Positions 16,786 to 25,694 of a DNA stretch of 55,865 nucleotides are shown in pieces. The stretch covers positions 1 to 55,865 of the forward strand of contig JADFXG010000018.1 of assembly GCA_015233895.1 (NCBI GenBank), read 5' to 3'. Position 1 is the first letter of the stretch. Each line of letters opens with the position of its first letter. This stretch comes from Nitrospirota bacterium. Lineage in GTDB: Bacteria > Nitrospirota > Thermodesulfovibrionia > Thermodesulfovibrionales > Magnetobacteriaceae. Made by a program: the position numbers and the translations under genes. The notes under the pieces were generated by a model. The model was given only the letters and a program-made list of their open reading frames with translations, was not told where the DNA came from and made no database searches.

Positions 16786-19423
16786 AGAGATAAGAGAGAG
16801 TTTTTTAGAGTTTTTCCGTAAGAAAAACCATGAGGTGGTTAGTCCCTCCTCGTTAATCCCAAAGAGTGATCCGACCCTGCTTTTTACCAATGCGGGGATG
16901 GTGCAGTTTAAAAGTATTTTTCAGGGGTTAGAAAAATTACCATACAGCAGGGCTACAAGTTGCCAGAAGTGCTTAAGAGCCGGCGGTAAGCAAAGTGATA
17001 TCGAAAATGTAGGGTTTACGGCGCGGCATCACACTTTTTTTGAGATGCTTGGAAATTTCTCCTTTGGCGATTATTTTAAAAAAGATGCAATAGAGTTTGC
17101 ATGGGAACTTCTGACCGAGTGGTTTAAGCTTCCTGTTGATAAGCTCTGGGTGTCAATTTATGAAGACGATGACGAGGCCGGAGAGCTTTGGACTGAGCAC
17201 ACCGGAATCAGTAAGGACCGGGTGGTGAGGCTTGGAGCAAAAGACAATTTTTGGCAAATGGGAGATAGCGGCCCCTGCGGCCCTTGTTCCGAAATTATCA
17301 TAGACCTTGGCCCACAAAGGAGCTGCGGCAAGCCAGAGTGTGCCCTTGGCTGCGACTGTGACAGGTATCTTGAGTTGTGGAATCTTGTCTTTATGCAGTA
17401 CGACAGAGGACTGGATGGCACTCTTTCACCGCTTCCCAGACCAAGCATAGACACCGGCATGGGGCTTGAGCGGATAAGCTCAGTGCTACAAGGGAAAGAG
17501 ACAAATTTCGATACAGATCTGTTTGTCCCGATTATAGAGGCAATTTCCTCACAAACCGGCGTTTCTTACAGAGCAGATAAAAAACAAGATACCTCGATAA
17601 AGGTAATAGCGGATCATATGCGCTCAGTCACGTTTTTATTGAGTGAGGGGCTTATGCCCTCAAACGAGGGACGAGGGTATGTGTTAAGGAGAATAATCCG
17701 GCGGGCGTCAAGACATGCGCGGCTTCTTGGAGTGGGAGAGCCGTTTTTGCATAAACTTGTAACCAGCGTTGATGAGGCCATGGGGGATATTTACCCTGAG
17801 ATAACACGAGAGAAGGAACGCGCTCAGGAAATCCTGAAATTTGAGGAGGAGCGGTTTATTAAAACCCTTGAAAAAGGCACTGAAATTCTGGATGAGTTGA
17901 TTTCTACTCTTAAGTCAGCAGGTGAGGATACAATATCCGGTGAGGAAATCTTTAAACTCTACGACACTTTTGGTTTCCCCCCGGATCTAACAGCAGATAT
18001 AGCCCGTGAAAACGGCCTTAAAACCGATGAAAACGGATTTAACGAGGAAATGGATAAGCAGAAAAAGCGTGGCCGTGTTTCGTGGACAGAGGACACCGGC
18101 GGACTTTCAGCTCTGGTTTCATCCATATACAACGAGGCTGTCCGGCTGGATGGCGGCTCTTCTTTTCTTGGATATGACATGCTTGATACAGAATCAACGG
18201 TTAATCTTATAGTAAAGGACGGTGAGTCGGTAAGCGAGTTAATTAAGGGACAGGAGGGGGATTTGATACTGGATAAAACCCCATTCTACGGCGAATCCGG
18301 CGGACAGGTTGGAGACACAGGCATTATATCTAACGATAAATTTAAAGCAGAGGTAAAAGAGACTAAAAAGACACATGATAATCTGATAATACACAGGGTT
18401 ATAATCAATAAAGGGACAGTAAAGGTATCTGACGATGTAAGCTGTAAGGTGGATAAAAAACATCGTCACGCCACTATGAGAAACCATACGGCAACGCATT
18501 TGCTACAGGCAAGTTTAAAAAGCATTCTGGGTGATCACATAAAACAGGCCGGCTCTTTAGTCTCTCCCTCCAGGCTCAGGTTTGACTTCACGCACTTCTA
18601 TCCGGTCACTGTAGAGGAAAAACAGAAGATTGAGGAGTTGGTTAATGAAGAGATTATTGCTAACCATAAGGTACTAACGCAGGTAATGGGACTAAACGAT
18701 GCAATATCTTATGGGGCGACGGCACTGTTTGACGAAAAATACGGGGATTCTGTACGAGTGGTAGAGGTGGAGGGTGGTTTTAGTAAGGAGCTTTGCGGAG
18801 GAACCCACTGTAAGGCAACCGGAGATATAGGGCTCTTTGTAATACTGTCTGAGGGAAGCATAGCCTCAGGGGTAAGACGGATAGAGGCGGTAACGGGAAC
18901 TTATGCCCTGGAGTATCTAAACTCTAAGGCAGCTCAGTTGAGAGCGATTTCAGATTATCTCAGAACTGACTCTCCGCTTGAGAAGATTAACGATCTGGCC
19001 ACTCATGTAAAAGAGCTTGAAAAGGAACTTGAGACGTTAAAAATAAAGAATCTCACCAATGATCTTTCAAGTGTGATGGATAGCGTAAAGGTTATAAACG
19101 GGGTTAATACTCTGGCAATAAAGAAGGATGGACTTGACCGCAAAGCGCTTAGAGAGTTTGCCGATGCCTTAAAGGAACGGATTGGTTCAGTGGTACTGGT
19201 TTTAGCGTCAGAGCTTGACGGCCAGGCATCGCTGCTTTCTATGGTAACAAAAGATCTTACGGGCAAATATCACGCCGGAAAGATTCTTAAAGCAATAGCG
19301 GAAAAAGCAAATGGCAGTGGCGGGGGCAATGCTGAAATGGCCCAGGGCGGAACAAAGGACGTGGACAAAGTGCCATCTGCTCTGAAGACTCTGCCTAAGA
19401 TCGTATCCTCACATCAGAGCTGA
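16775..19423 (+). CDS. alaS: alanine--tRNA ligase
   Basis: An 882-residue cytoplasmic aminoacyl-tRNA synthetase of class II that charges tRNA-Ala. Seen in order: motif 2 region with RHHTFFEMLGNFSFGDYF, the catalytic domain ending in GMGLERISSVLQG, the C-terminal editing domain with RNHTATHLLQ and the zinc-site CGGTHCKATGDIG, and the DHHA1 oligomerisation tail ending in GSGGGNAEMAQGG. Length agrees with the family (about 875). Start GTG at 16775 lies inside the lipoprotein gene. Last gene of the recA operon. Confidence 0.97.
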   Translation: MTGKEIRESFLEFFRKKNHEVVSPSSLIPKSDPTLLFTNAGMVQFKSIFQGLEKLPYSRATSCQKCLRAGGKQSDIENVGFTARHHTFFEMLGNFSFGDYFKKDAIEFAWELLTEWFKLPVDKLWVSIYEDDDEAGELWTEHTGISKDRVVRLGAKDNFWQMGDSGPCGPCSEIIIDLGPQRSCGKPECALGCDCDRYLELWNLVFMQYDRGLDGTLSPLPRPSIDTGMGLERISSVLQGKETNFDTDLFVPIIEAISSQTGVSYRADKKQDTSIKVIADHMRSVTFLLSEGLMPSNEGRGYVLRRIIRRASRHARLLGVGEPFLHKLVTSVDEAMGDIYPEITREKERAQEILKFEEERFIKTLEKGTEILDELISTLKSAGEDTISGEEIFKLYDTFGFPPDLTADIARENGLKTDENGFNEEMDKQKKRGRVSWTEDTGGLSALVSSIYNEAVRLDGGSSFLGYDMLDTESTVNLIVKDGESVSELIKGQEGDLILDKTPFYGESGGQVGDTGIISNDKFKAEVKETKKTHDNLIIHRVIINKGTVKVSDDVSCKVDKKHRHATMRNHTATHLLQASLKSILGDHIKQAGSLVSPSRLRFDFTHFYPVTVEEKQKIEELVNEEIIANHKVLTQVMGLNDAISYGATALFDEKYGDSVRVVEVEGGFSKELCGGTHCKATGDIGLFVILSEGSIASGVRRIEAVTGTYALEYLNSKAAQLRAISDYLRTDSPLEKINDLATHVKELEKELETLKIKNLTNDLSSVMDSVKVINGVNTLAIKKDGLDRKALREFADALKERIGSVVLVLASELDGQASLLSMVTKDLTGKYHAGKILKAIAEKANGSGGGNAEMAQGGTKDVDKVPSALKTLPKIVSSHQS

Positions 19424-19471
19424 CAACACTATGTCCAATCCGTTTGCGTTCAGATCATAATACTTAATAAA

Positions 19472-19633
19472 TCAATGGCCGCCAGGAAAAAACGATATGC
19501 TTAGCCAATAAAAAAACACCAAAGATGCTACTCCAATTCCAAGGCTCCATGCTATAAGCTTTTTCTCTATTGAGGAAAGCGGCTCATATTCCATCTTTTT
19601 TAATTCTTCGGAAATTTTTGGTTCATCTGCCAT
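19472..19633 (-). CDS. 53-residue single-span membrane protein
   Basis: A short frame: a charged N-terminus (MADEPKISEELKKMEYE), then about 20 hydrophobic residues (IAWSLGIGVASLVFFYWLSI) and a short FFPGGH tail. GGGAGG lies 9 bases before the ATG, and the gene starts 16 bases after the YeiH-like transporter stop on the same strand, so it is very likely translated as a partner of that transporter. Family not recognised. It could be an accessory or regulatory subunit. Confidence 0.7.
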   Translation of the reverse strand: MADEPKISEELKKMEYEPLSSIEKKLIAWSLGIGVASLVFFYWLSISFFPGGH

Positions 19634-19649
19634 GTTTATAAACCTCCCT

Positions 19650-21401
19650 TTAGCCTGTAATTACCGGCGGCTTTACTCCATGGAAGAATAACCATGAAAT
19701 GAAAAGCCCTACCCAGATTATAAACCCAAACAAACATAGAACATAAACAGCTGCAAGTTTGCCTATTCCCTCTTCCCACAGTTTTTTGAAGTTCGACACA
19801 AGGCCGATTGTGAAAAATGTCAGGACAAAAAACATAACCCTGAATGTGTTACTCTCATCTGTGGACAATTTGGCGTTAGCCAGCGCAGCTCTCTGCTCTT
19901 TAACACTGCCATTTAATGCTTTTATTTTATCATTTGATTGTTCTATTTGAGTCTTTATAGCAGACTCCTCAGGGGTACCCTTAACGGAAACTAATTTCTT
20001 TTCCATCATAGTGACTTCATCTTTCATCTTTTTAACCTCTTTATCCACGGGAGCAAGCGCCCTGGTGAATGGGAAACATAAGGCTAAAAACAGTATGAAA
20101 GTTAAAACATATCCGATAACGAATTTAGGGAATCTCTGCCAGATTTCTATTACTTTTACCTTTTCCCCTTCTTTACATTCTATCTTTGCGCACCAGATAA
20201 TAGCCAAAACAAAGGCCCATACGCCGATAAACACATCTATGAACATCTTAACTGTTGTGCTGGCCATGGTAATCCAGCCCTCAGTGTACTTGACACCAGT
20301 CATATCGAGAGCCTTAGCGCGTATCAGAGCGTCAGTTATGGCTCCGCTTGCCACTGCCCCTCCGTCTGTCTTAACTGCAAGCCCCATCCATGCTCCGGCA
20401 ACAAGGGGTTCCTTCCATAGAAATACTTCCGCTGCAAAAGGTAAAATCAACATCTCAACTACTGCAAAAATCACAACAAGTGAGGATACCATAATTGGAA
20501 CTACCGGACGTGCCCTTATAGCTCCGCCTACCGCTATAGCTGCCGACACTCCGCAGATTGATATTCCTGCCGCAAGTGGTGCTGCCCACTCGCTGCTAAA
20601 TTTAAAGTACTTTCTTGCAATATAATAGACCACCGCCCAGTAGATAAGGTAGGCCTCCACGATTGCACAAAACCCTCTGAATAACACTGCCGAGGCCAAC
20701 GTGAAAGACTCCGCAGCCTTAAGTCCCAGCATTGCTCCCATGATTACTATAGCGGTCTTGATGTATAGTTCAGGCTTTGACGCTTCTTTCAATAGTCCTG
20801 CTAAACCAGGGAAAAAATTACCTACGATAAGACCAGCTATTAACGCTACGATAAAACCAGCCTCACCGGTCAGACTCAAAGCCCAGCTTATCTTAAAATT
20901 TGCTAACTGGTTTTTGGTAGCCGCTATGTGGGCGTAATGACCCGTAAGCCAACACAGGTAACTAAGCCAGAATATTACTGTAAATCCTATCGCAAATTTA
21001 CCCACGTTTACACGCATTAACCCTGCGCCAATAAGCATAATTACAAGCATGGCTGCGTATGTGAAAAACAGCGAGGCAAAACCGCTAACTCCCTGCTTCT
21101 CATATTTGTCACCGACTTTGAGGGTAGAGACATCCTCCTTTACAGTTACGGCCTCCTCTTTACCATCAGCATGCTTGAGAGTCAGTTTAGAGCCCTCTAT
21201 TTTTGTAATCTCTCCCTTTACTGACTGAAAATGTTTTGAAACCGGAGACATCGCTTTGGAGGGATCCATCCACACTTTAGTGCTGATTCCCCAGCCAAGA
21301 AGATCAGAACCAAAAAATATTCCTAACGACACAATAAAAATGAAAATACCAAGAAGCAACGACAACCAGTCCTCACTTATACCACCGTTACTCTTTTCCA
21401 T
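19650..21401 (-). CDS. enlarged YeiH-family (UPF0324) putative sulfate exporter
   Basis: A 583-residue membrane protein; ordinary YeiH proteins have roughly 330-350 residues. The conserved core is clear (GLIVGNFFPG, IKTAIVIMGAMLGLKAAE, then AAPLAAGISICGVSAAIAVGGAIRARPVVP near 285). Two additions are visible. After a first membrane helix, residues 60-105 form a small beta domain (GEITKIEGSKLTLKHADGK). Residues about 475-525 form a coiled coil (DKEVKKMKDEVTMMEKKL and following) between two late helices, probably outside the membrane. The family is thought to export sulfate or related anions; the substrate here is unknown. Confidence 0.82.
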   Translation of the reverse strand: MEKSNGGISEDWLSLLLGIFIFIVSLGIFFGSDLLGWGISTKVWMDPSKAMSPVSKHFQSVKGEITKIEGSKLTLKHADGKEEAVTVKEDVSTLKVGDKYEKQGVSGFASLFFTYAAMLVIMLIGAGLMRVNVGKFAIGFTVIFWLSYLCWLTGHYAHIAATKNQLANFKISWALSLTGEAGFIVALIAGLIVGNFFPGLAGLLKEASKPELYIKTAIVIMGAMLGLKAAESFTLASAVLFRGFCAIVEAYLIYWAVVYYIARKYFKFSSEWAAPLAAGISICGVSAAIAVGGAIRARPVVPIMVSSLVVIFAVVEMLILPFAAEVFLWKEPLVAGAWMGLAVKTDGGAVASGAITDALIRAKALDMTGVKYTEGWITMASTTVKMFIDVFIGVWAFVLAIIWCAKIECKEGEKVKVIEIWQRFPKFVIGYVLTFILFLALCFPFTRALAPVDKEVKKMKDEVTMMEKKLVSVKGTPEESAIKTQIEQSNDKIKALNGSVKEQRAALANAKLSTDESNTFRVMFFVLTFFTIGLVSNFKKLWEEGIGKLAAVYVLCLFGFIIWVGLFISWLFFHGVKPPVITG

Positions 21402-21696
21402 AACCTATTGTACCTCCATATAAGTTTTGAGTTTTTAAGTGACAATCGTAACAAAAAAATTGCCTGATATCAAAGCCTTTGCTACTTTAGTTACCATAAA
21501 TGCTATGACCTCTAAAAATCGAGACATTTGTCCTCTAAAAATCATTCTGTTTTTATATTTTTTAAATCCTCCCAAACACCCGTAAAACACCTACAGTATA
21601 GTAGGTGAATTTAAAAAAGTCAAGAGAAAAAAGAAGTAAAAAACAAAAATTTTCAGAGTCCTTTATTTTAATAAAGAATGATGTCTTTAAAAATTT
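21402..21696. promoter_or_regulatory. YeiH-mutL intergenic region with repeats
   Basis: No gene. It holds two copies of CCTCTAAAAATC (21509-21520 and 21532-21543, 23 bases apart, about two helical turns) and a perfect palindrome CACCTAC-agtata-GTAGGTG (21588-21607). Their position upstream of the minus-strand transporter gene suggests operator sites. A weak AT-rich hairpin follows the mutL end near 21665-21680. Confidence 0.4.
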
Positions 21697-23496
21697 TCAT
21701 GTTCGTTTAAACAGCTTTTTTAGCTTGTCAAGCGTCAGATACACTCTGGTAGGGCGTCCATGCGGGCAGTGGTAAGGGTCTTTACAGTTGTCCAGGTCTT
21801 TCAGCATGTTAAACATCTCAGAGTCGTTTAACACGGCTTTTCCTCGCACTGAACTGTGGCAGGCTATGCGTTTTGCTATTTTTTCTTTAGTCTCTTCAAC
21901 AGGCGAGCCACCTGATGAGAAGTCCACAAGGTTTGAAGCAATATCTGTTAGTATTGCAGCAATATCAGCGCCTTTAAGCCCATCCGGCAACGCTCTGATT
22001 ATAAACGTGTCTGAGCCAAACTCCTCTATGTCTATTGCCATATCTCTTAAGGCCTGTAAACTATTGCTTAATAACACATACTCCCGTGCCGGTACTTGCA
22101 CCTGTACGGGAAATAAAATCCCTTGGCGAATGAGTCCAACTCCGTCCCTTAGCTTTTCATAAAGCACTCTCTCATGACATGCATGGTGGTCAGCGACGCA
22201 CAGTCCTCCCCCATCCACATAAGCAACATAAACATCCCCAAGGTATAGAAACCTGCGCCCGGCTTCAAACGCTATGGGAAGCCCTGTGTTTTTCTCTGCT
22301 TGTAGCGTATTCGGCTGTCTTGTGGCATCACTATAGGCGCTATCATCTGAAGCAGAAGTTTTAGGCCTGTCACCTTTATCATAGTTGCTCAATTTTTCAT
22401 CAAATCTGCTGCCGTATGTCTGCGCACCCGATGCGGCGGACGATTCTCTCTGCCTTTGAAAATCCCCATATGCTTTGCCTGAGGAGGGATTTTTTGTATC
22501 TGTCTCCATGTCTTTGCCAATAACGGCCTTATAGACGGCACTGAGGACAGCCTTATATATAGTTTCACGCTCAGAAAACCGCACTTCAAATTTCTGCGGA
22601 TGTACGTTAAAATCCACCCGCTCTGGCTTTACCCCCATGTAGAGGAAACAGTGCGGGTGCATTCCCTCAGGCAGAATGTTCTTATAGGGCTGATACACGG
22701 CATGTCGAATATAGGCGTCACGTATGGGGCGGCCATTAACAAAAATGTACTGGTGAGAGCGTGAGCGCGCATAGTTTCCCTCTTTTGATACAAAGCCTGA
22801 CACGTTGGCATCATACGAATTATTTTTAAACTCAATAAGCCCGTCTAAAAACTCCATACCGTAGAGCTGCATAATACGCTCTCTGATACCTGATGCGGCA
22901 GAGGCTTCAAGCACCTTCTTTTCATCCACATAGAGGATAAATTTGCGTTCAGGATATGACAACGCAGCCTGCGTCACCACATCCATGATGTGGTACAGCT
23001 CGGACTGGGTGCTTTTAAGAAACTTTTTTCGAGCCGGTGTGTTGTAAAAGAGCTCCCTGACCTCTATAGTTGTGCCAACTGAGGCTTTCTCCTTTACGGA
23101 TTTAACCTCGCCTCCGTAAATTTCTACAAAAGTTCCAACCTCGGCTCCCCGAAGAGCTGTTGTTATATTCATTCTGGAAACTGAAGCGATTGAGGAAAGC
23201 GCTTCTCCCCGAAACCCCAGGGTTTTTAGATTTAATAGATCCCCTTCCGAGCGAATCTTACTTGTGGCGTGTCGCTTAAGTGAGGTCAGAGCATCGTCTC
23301 TGTCCATTCCAGTGCCATCGTCTGAAACGCGAATCAGACGCTTACCGCCATTTAGTATATCTACTCTGATTTCCTCTCCACAGGCATCTATCGCATTTTC
23401 CAAAAGCTCCTTAACTACCGATGACGGCCTCTCTATGACCTCACCTGCAGCTATTTTATCTATCACACGTTCATCAAGTAACTCTATTACAGGCAT
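21697..23496 (-). CDS. mutL: DNA mismatch repair protein MutL
   Basis: A 599-residue GHKL ATPase that links MutS mismatch recognition to strand incision. N-terminal motifs are complete: IAAGEVIERPSSVVKELLEN, the DDGTGM loop and GFRGEALSSIASVS. The C-terminal domain carries an endonuclease motif of the DQHA(X)2E(X)4E type, here DHHACHERVLYE with Gln replaced by His, and the late CPHGRP metal motif, so it should be a nicking MutL as in bacteria without MutH. A variable linker (340-400) joins the halves. It ends 7 bases downstream of the RACo-like gene stop and is probably co-transcribed with it. Confidence 0.95.
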   Translation of the reverse strand: MPVIELLDERVIDKIAAGEVIERPSSVVKELLENAIDACGEEIRVDILNGGKRLIRVSDDGTGMDRDDALTSLKRHATSKIRSEGDLLNLKTLGFRGEALSSIASVSRMNITTALRGAEVGTFVEIYGGEVKSVKEKASVGTTIEVRELFYNTPARKKFLKSTQSELYHIMDVVTQAALSYPERKFILYVDEKKVLEASAASGIRERIMQLYGMEFLDGLIEFKNNSYDANVSGFVSKEGNYARSRSHQYIFVNGRPIRDAYIRHAVYQPYKNILPEGMHPHCFLYMGVKPERVDFNVHPQKFEVRFSERETIYKAVLSAVYKAVIGKDMETDTKNPSSGKAYGDFQRQRESSAASGAQTYGSRFDEKLSNYDKGDRPKTSASDDSAYSDATRQPNTLQAEKNTGLPIAFEAGRRFLYLGDVYVAYVDGGGLCVADHHACHERVLYEKLRDGVGLIRQGILFPVQVQVPAREYVLLSNSLQALRDMAIDIEEFGSDTFIIRALPDGLKGADIAAILTDIASNLVDFSSGGSPVEETKEKIAKRIACHSSVRGKAVLNDSEMFNMLKDLDNCKDPYHCPHGRPTRVYLTLDKLKKLFKRT

Positions 23497-23502
23497 AATC
23501 TG

Positions 23503-25389
23503 TTAAAACCCCATGGTGGCAGCCACCGTTGGAAACTTAGACATATCCGTGTGTGGAATGAACATGGCTGACATGTACTCATCCATATAGCCGCCAACTA
23601 CGGAGAGCTCTACGTAAGTCATTTTAGAGCAGATATCCTCTAGCTCTCCACGCAGTGAGTCACTCATCAGTGCCAGATATGCGCCTATGATAGATGTGTT
23701 TCCTAAAAAGGTATATTTGTCCTCCGGCAAATCCGGTATCATTCCTAACATCACAGTTTTTGCCACATTTAGAGAATTACCAAACCCTCCTGCCACATAC
23801 ACCCTGTCAATAGCATCAAGTGTTAAGCCGACCTCATTGATGAGCAAAGACACTCCGGCAAAAATGGCGGCCTTTGCCCGTATCAGATTTTCAATGTCCA
23901 CCTTAGTAAGCACAATATCACGCTGAGCAGCAGAATCTGAATGTATCAGGTACTCAAGACCCTCCTCGCCTTCTCTGATTCGCTCCGACTTTTTGGGATT
24001 AAACATTCCCTTTTGATTGATTATCCTAGTTTTAAACATCTCAACAATTGCGTCAATCATACCGGAGCCGCATATTCCCATAGGCGGCACTCCTCCGATT
24101 ACTCCTATTACAGGCTCAAGCGTAACAGGATCAATTCTTATTGATTCTATTGCTCCTGCAGTTGCTCTCATCCCGTGTTTAATTCCGCCGCCTTCAAAAC
24201 ACGGGCCTGCCGAGCAGGCGGCAGCCATAATCCACTCATTGTTTCCTATTGCAACCTCAGCGTTTGTCCCTATGTCCATAAACAGGGAAATCTCAGGGTT
24301 TCTGTGCATTTTAGAGGCAAGGACTCCGGCAGTTATATCACCACCTACGTAGCTTGCCACACAAGGAGATGTATAAACGGGAGACTGTGGGTTTATCTTT
24401 AACCCTGACACAGCGCCTCTCCACAGGGGAAAGTAATTGACTGTGGGAATATAGGGCTCCTCCCGTATTGAGCCCGGGTTAAGGCCCCAGAAGATATGAG
24501 ACATAGTGGTGTTGCCTGAGATTACAGCAGCATCTATCTCACACCTGCTAATGTGGTGTTTGTCAGTAAGTGATTCTATAAGTGTGTTTATATCCTCAGT
24601 TACGGCCTGTCTTAGGTCATGTAGTCCGCCACCCTCTGTAGCAAACACAATTCTTGTAATAACATCATCGCCATAGCGGGTTTGTGAATTATATGTGGAA
24701 CCAATATCTATAATTTCACCATTTATCAGGTCAATCAGATAGACCACAACCGTAGTCGTTCCAATGTCTATGGCAAGTCCATAACGTCTTGAGCACTCAT
24801 TGGCTAAAAAAAGGGACAGTGCCTCGCTAAAATCACCCTGCTGTCCTTTTTTGTATGATAGTGTAACGCTCCAGTTTGCCTCTCTCAGAGTGTCAGAGAT
24901 ACTGGTTACGAGCTCGTATGAAAATCTTATATGTCCTAAGCCATGATCGCTTAGCGCCCGCTTGAGTCTTTCAAGGTCGCTTAAGTTGTCAGATATGGTG
25001 GGAGGAGGAAGCTGCAAACATGAGCGCTTTACAATAGGGTCAATCTCCACGTTGTATGATTTTAAATACGCCGCGGTATCCTTAAAAATTGATACGGCTA
25101 TTTTTCCGCCAAGCACAAGCCTTGACTGCTTAGGGATTTCTATAAAAAGAGGGGTTTTTAAAGTGGTTTGACAAGCCAGAACTACTCCCTCAAGTCTTTC
25201 ACTTTGCTGAAGTCTTCCGTATGATTTACAATCTGCTTTACCCTCAAGTATTTTAACCTTACACTTACCGCAGGTACTTTTACCCCCACACGGCGCTACA
25301 AGATATATGCCGTTTCTTTTTAACGCTTCATATATGGTCTCCCCATCGTTTACATTTATCGTGTTTTCACCTGCTATCTGAAGCTGCAT
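23503..25389 (-). CDS. RACo-like ferredoxin-ASKHA protein (corrinoid activator family)
   Basis: A 628-residue protein with an N-terminal [2Fe-2S] plant-type ferredoxin domain (Cys34, Cys40, Cys43 and Cys73 in APCGGKSTCGKC...LACQT), a linker, and a C-terminal ASKHA ATPase domain with phosphate loops GLAIDIGTTTVVVYL near 205 and MDIGTNAEVAIG near 377. This is the architecture of RACo, which uses ATP to drive reduction of Co(II) corrinoid proteins in the Wood-Ljungdahl pathway or in methyltransfer systems. No corrinoid protein, methyltransferase or CO dehydrogenase lies nearby, so the target is unknown. ATG has GGGGGTG upstream. Confidence 0.85.
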   Translation of the reverse strand: MQLQIAGENTINVNDGETIYEALKRNGIYLVAPCGGKSTCGKCKVKILEGKADCKSYGRLQQSERLEGVVLACQTTLKTPLFIEIPKQSRLVLGGKIAVSIFKDTAAYLKSYNVEIDPIVKRSCLQLPPPTISDNLSDLERLKRALSDHGLGHIRFSYELVTSISDTLREANWSVTLSYKKGQQGDFSEALSLFLANECSRRYGLAIDIGTTTVVVYLIDLINGEIIDIGSTYNSQTRYGDDVITRIVFATEGGGLHDLRQAVTEDINTLIESLTDKHHISRCEIDAAVISGNTTMSHIFWGLNPGSIREEPYIPTVNYFPLWRGAVSGLKINPQSPVYTSPCVASYVGGDITAGVLASKMHRNPEISLFMDIGTNAEVAIGNNEWIMAAACSAGPCFEGGGIKHGMRATAGAIESIRIDPVTLEPVIGVIGGVPPMGICGSGMIDAIVEMFKTRIINQKGMFNPKKSERIREGEEGLEYLIHSDSAAQRDIVLTKVDIENLIRAKAAIFAGVSLLINEVGLTLDAIDRVYVAGGFGNSLNVAKTVMLGMIPDLPEDKYTFLGNTSIIGAYLALMSDSLRGELEDICSKMTYVELSVVGGYMDEYMSAMFIPHTDMSKFPTVAATMGF

Positions 25390-25472
25390 AAACTACACCC
25401 CCGTTTTATGTTATCAGTTTGAGTTAGTATAGAGTTATTTTATGTGCTTTTGCTTTTTTAAATCAATAGCTG

Positions 25473-25595
25473 TACCAAGTAGCCTTCATTTGCCTAACTT
25501 TGTTGGCTTTGTCGCAAGCTCCTCAACGTACGAAAAAGTACGCCTTCGTTGCTTGCTCCTCGCCGCCTCGTTATGCTTCTGAATGCTACTCGGTA
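25473..25595. repeat. 123-bp imperfect palindrome
   Basis: Outer arms TACCAAGTAGC (25473-25483) and GCTACTCGGTA (25585-25595) pair with one mismatch. Inner arms include GCAAGC and GCTTGC, and the centre is CGTAC-gaaaaa-GTACG (25527-25542). The whole can fold as a long cruciform or RNA hairpin between the divergent RACo-like and uvrA genes. It looks like a dispersed palindromic repeat; copy number in the genome is unknown. Confidence 0.6.
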
Positions 25596-25694
25596 CTATA
25601 CCAGCGCGTCACTTTATGTATAATTCCAAAGAGGTTTGACAGATTTGGTAATACTCTCTGCGGCATATTTTTGATATTATGTTAAAATATAACG

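Noticed and set aside
20011-20625. 204-residue plus-strand frame inside the YeiH-like gene
   Set aside because: It lies opposite a clearly conserved membrane protein gene and has no family features; its Thr/Ile-rich composition is typical of antisense to a hydrophobic gene.
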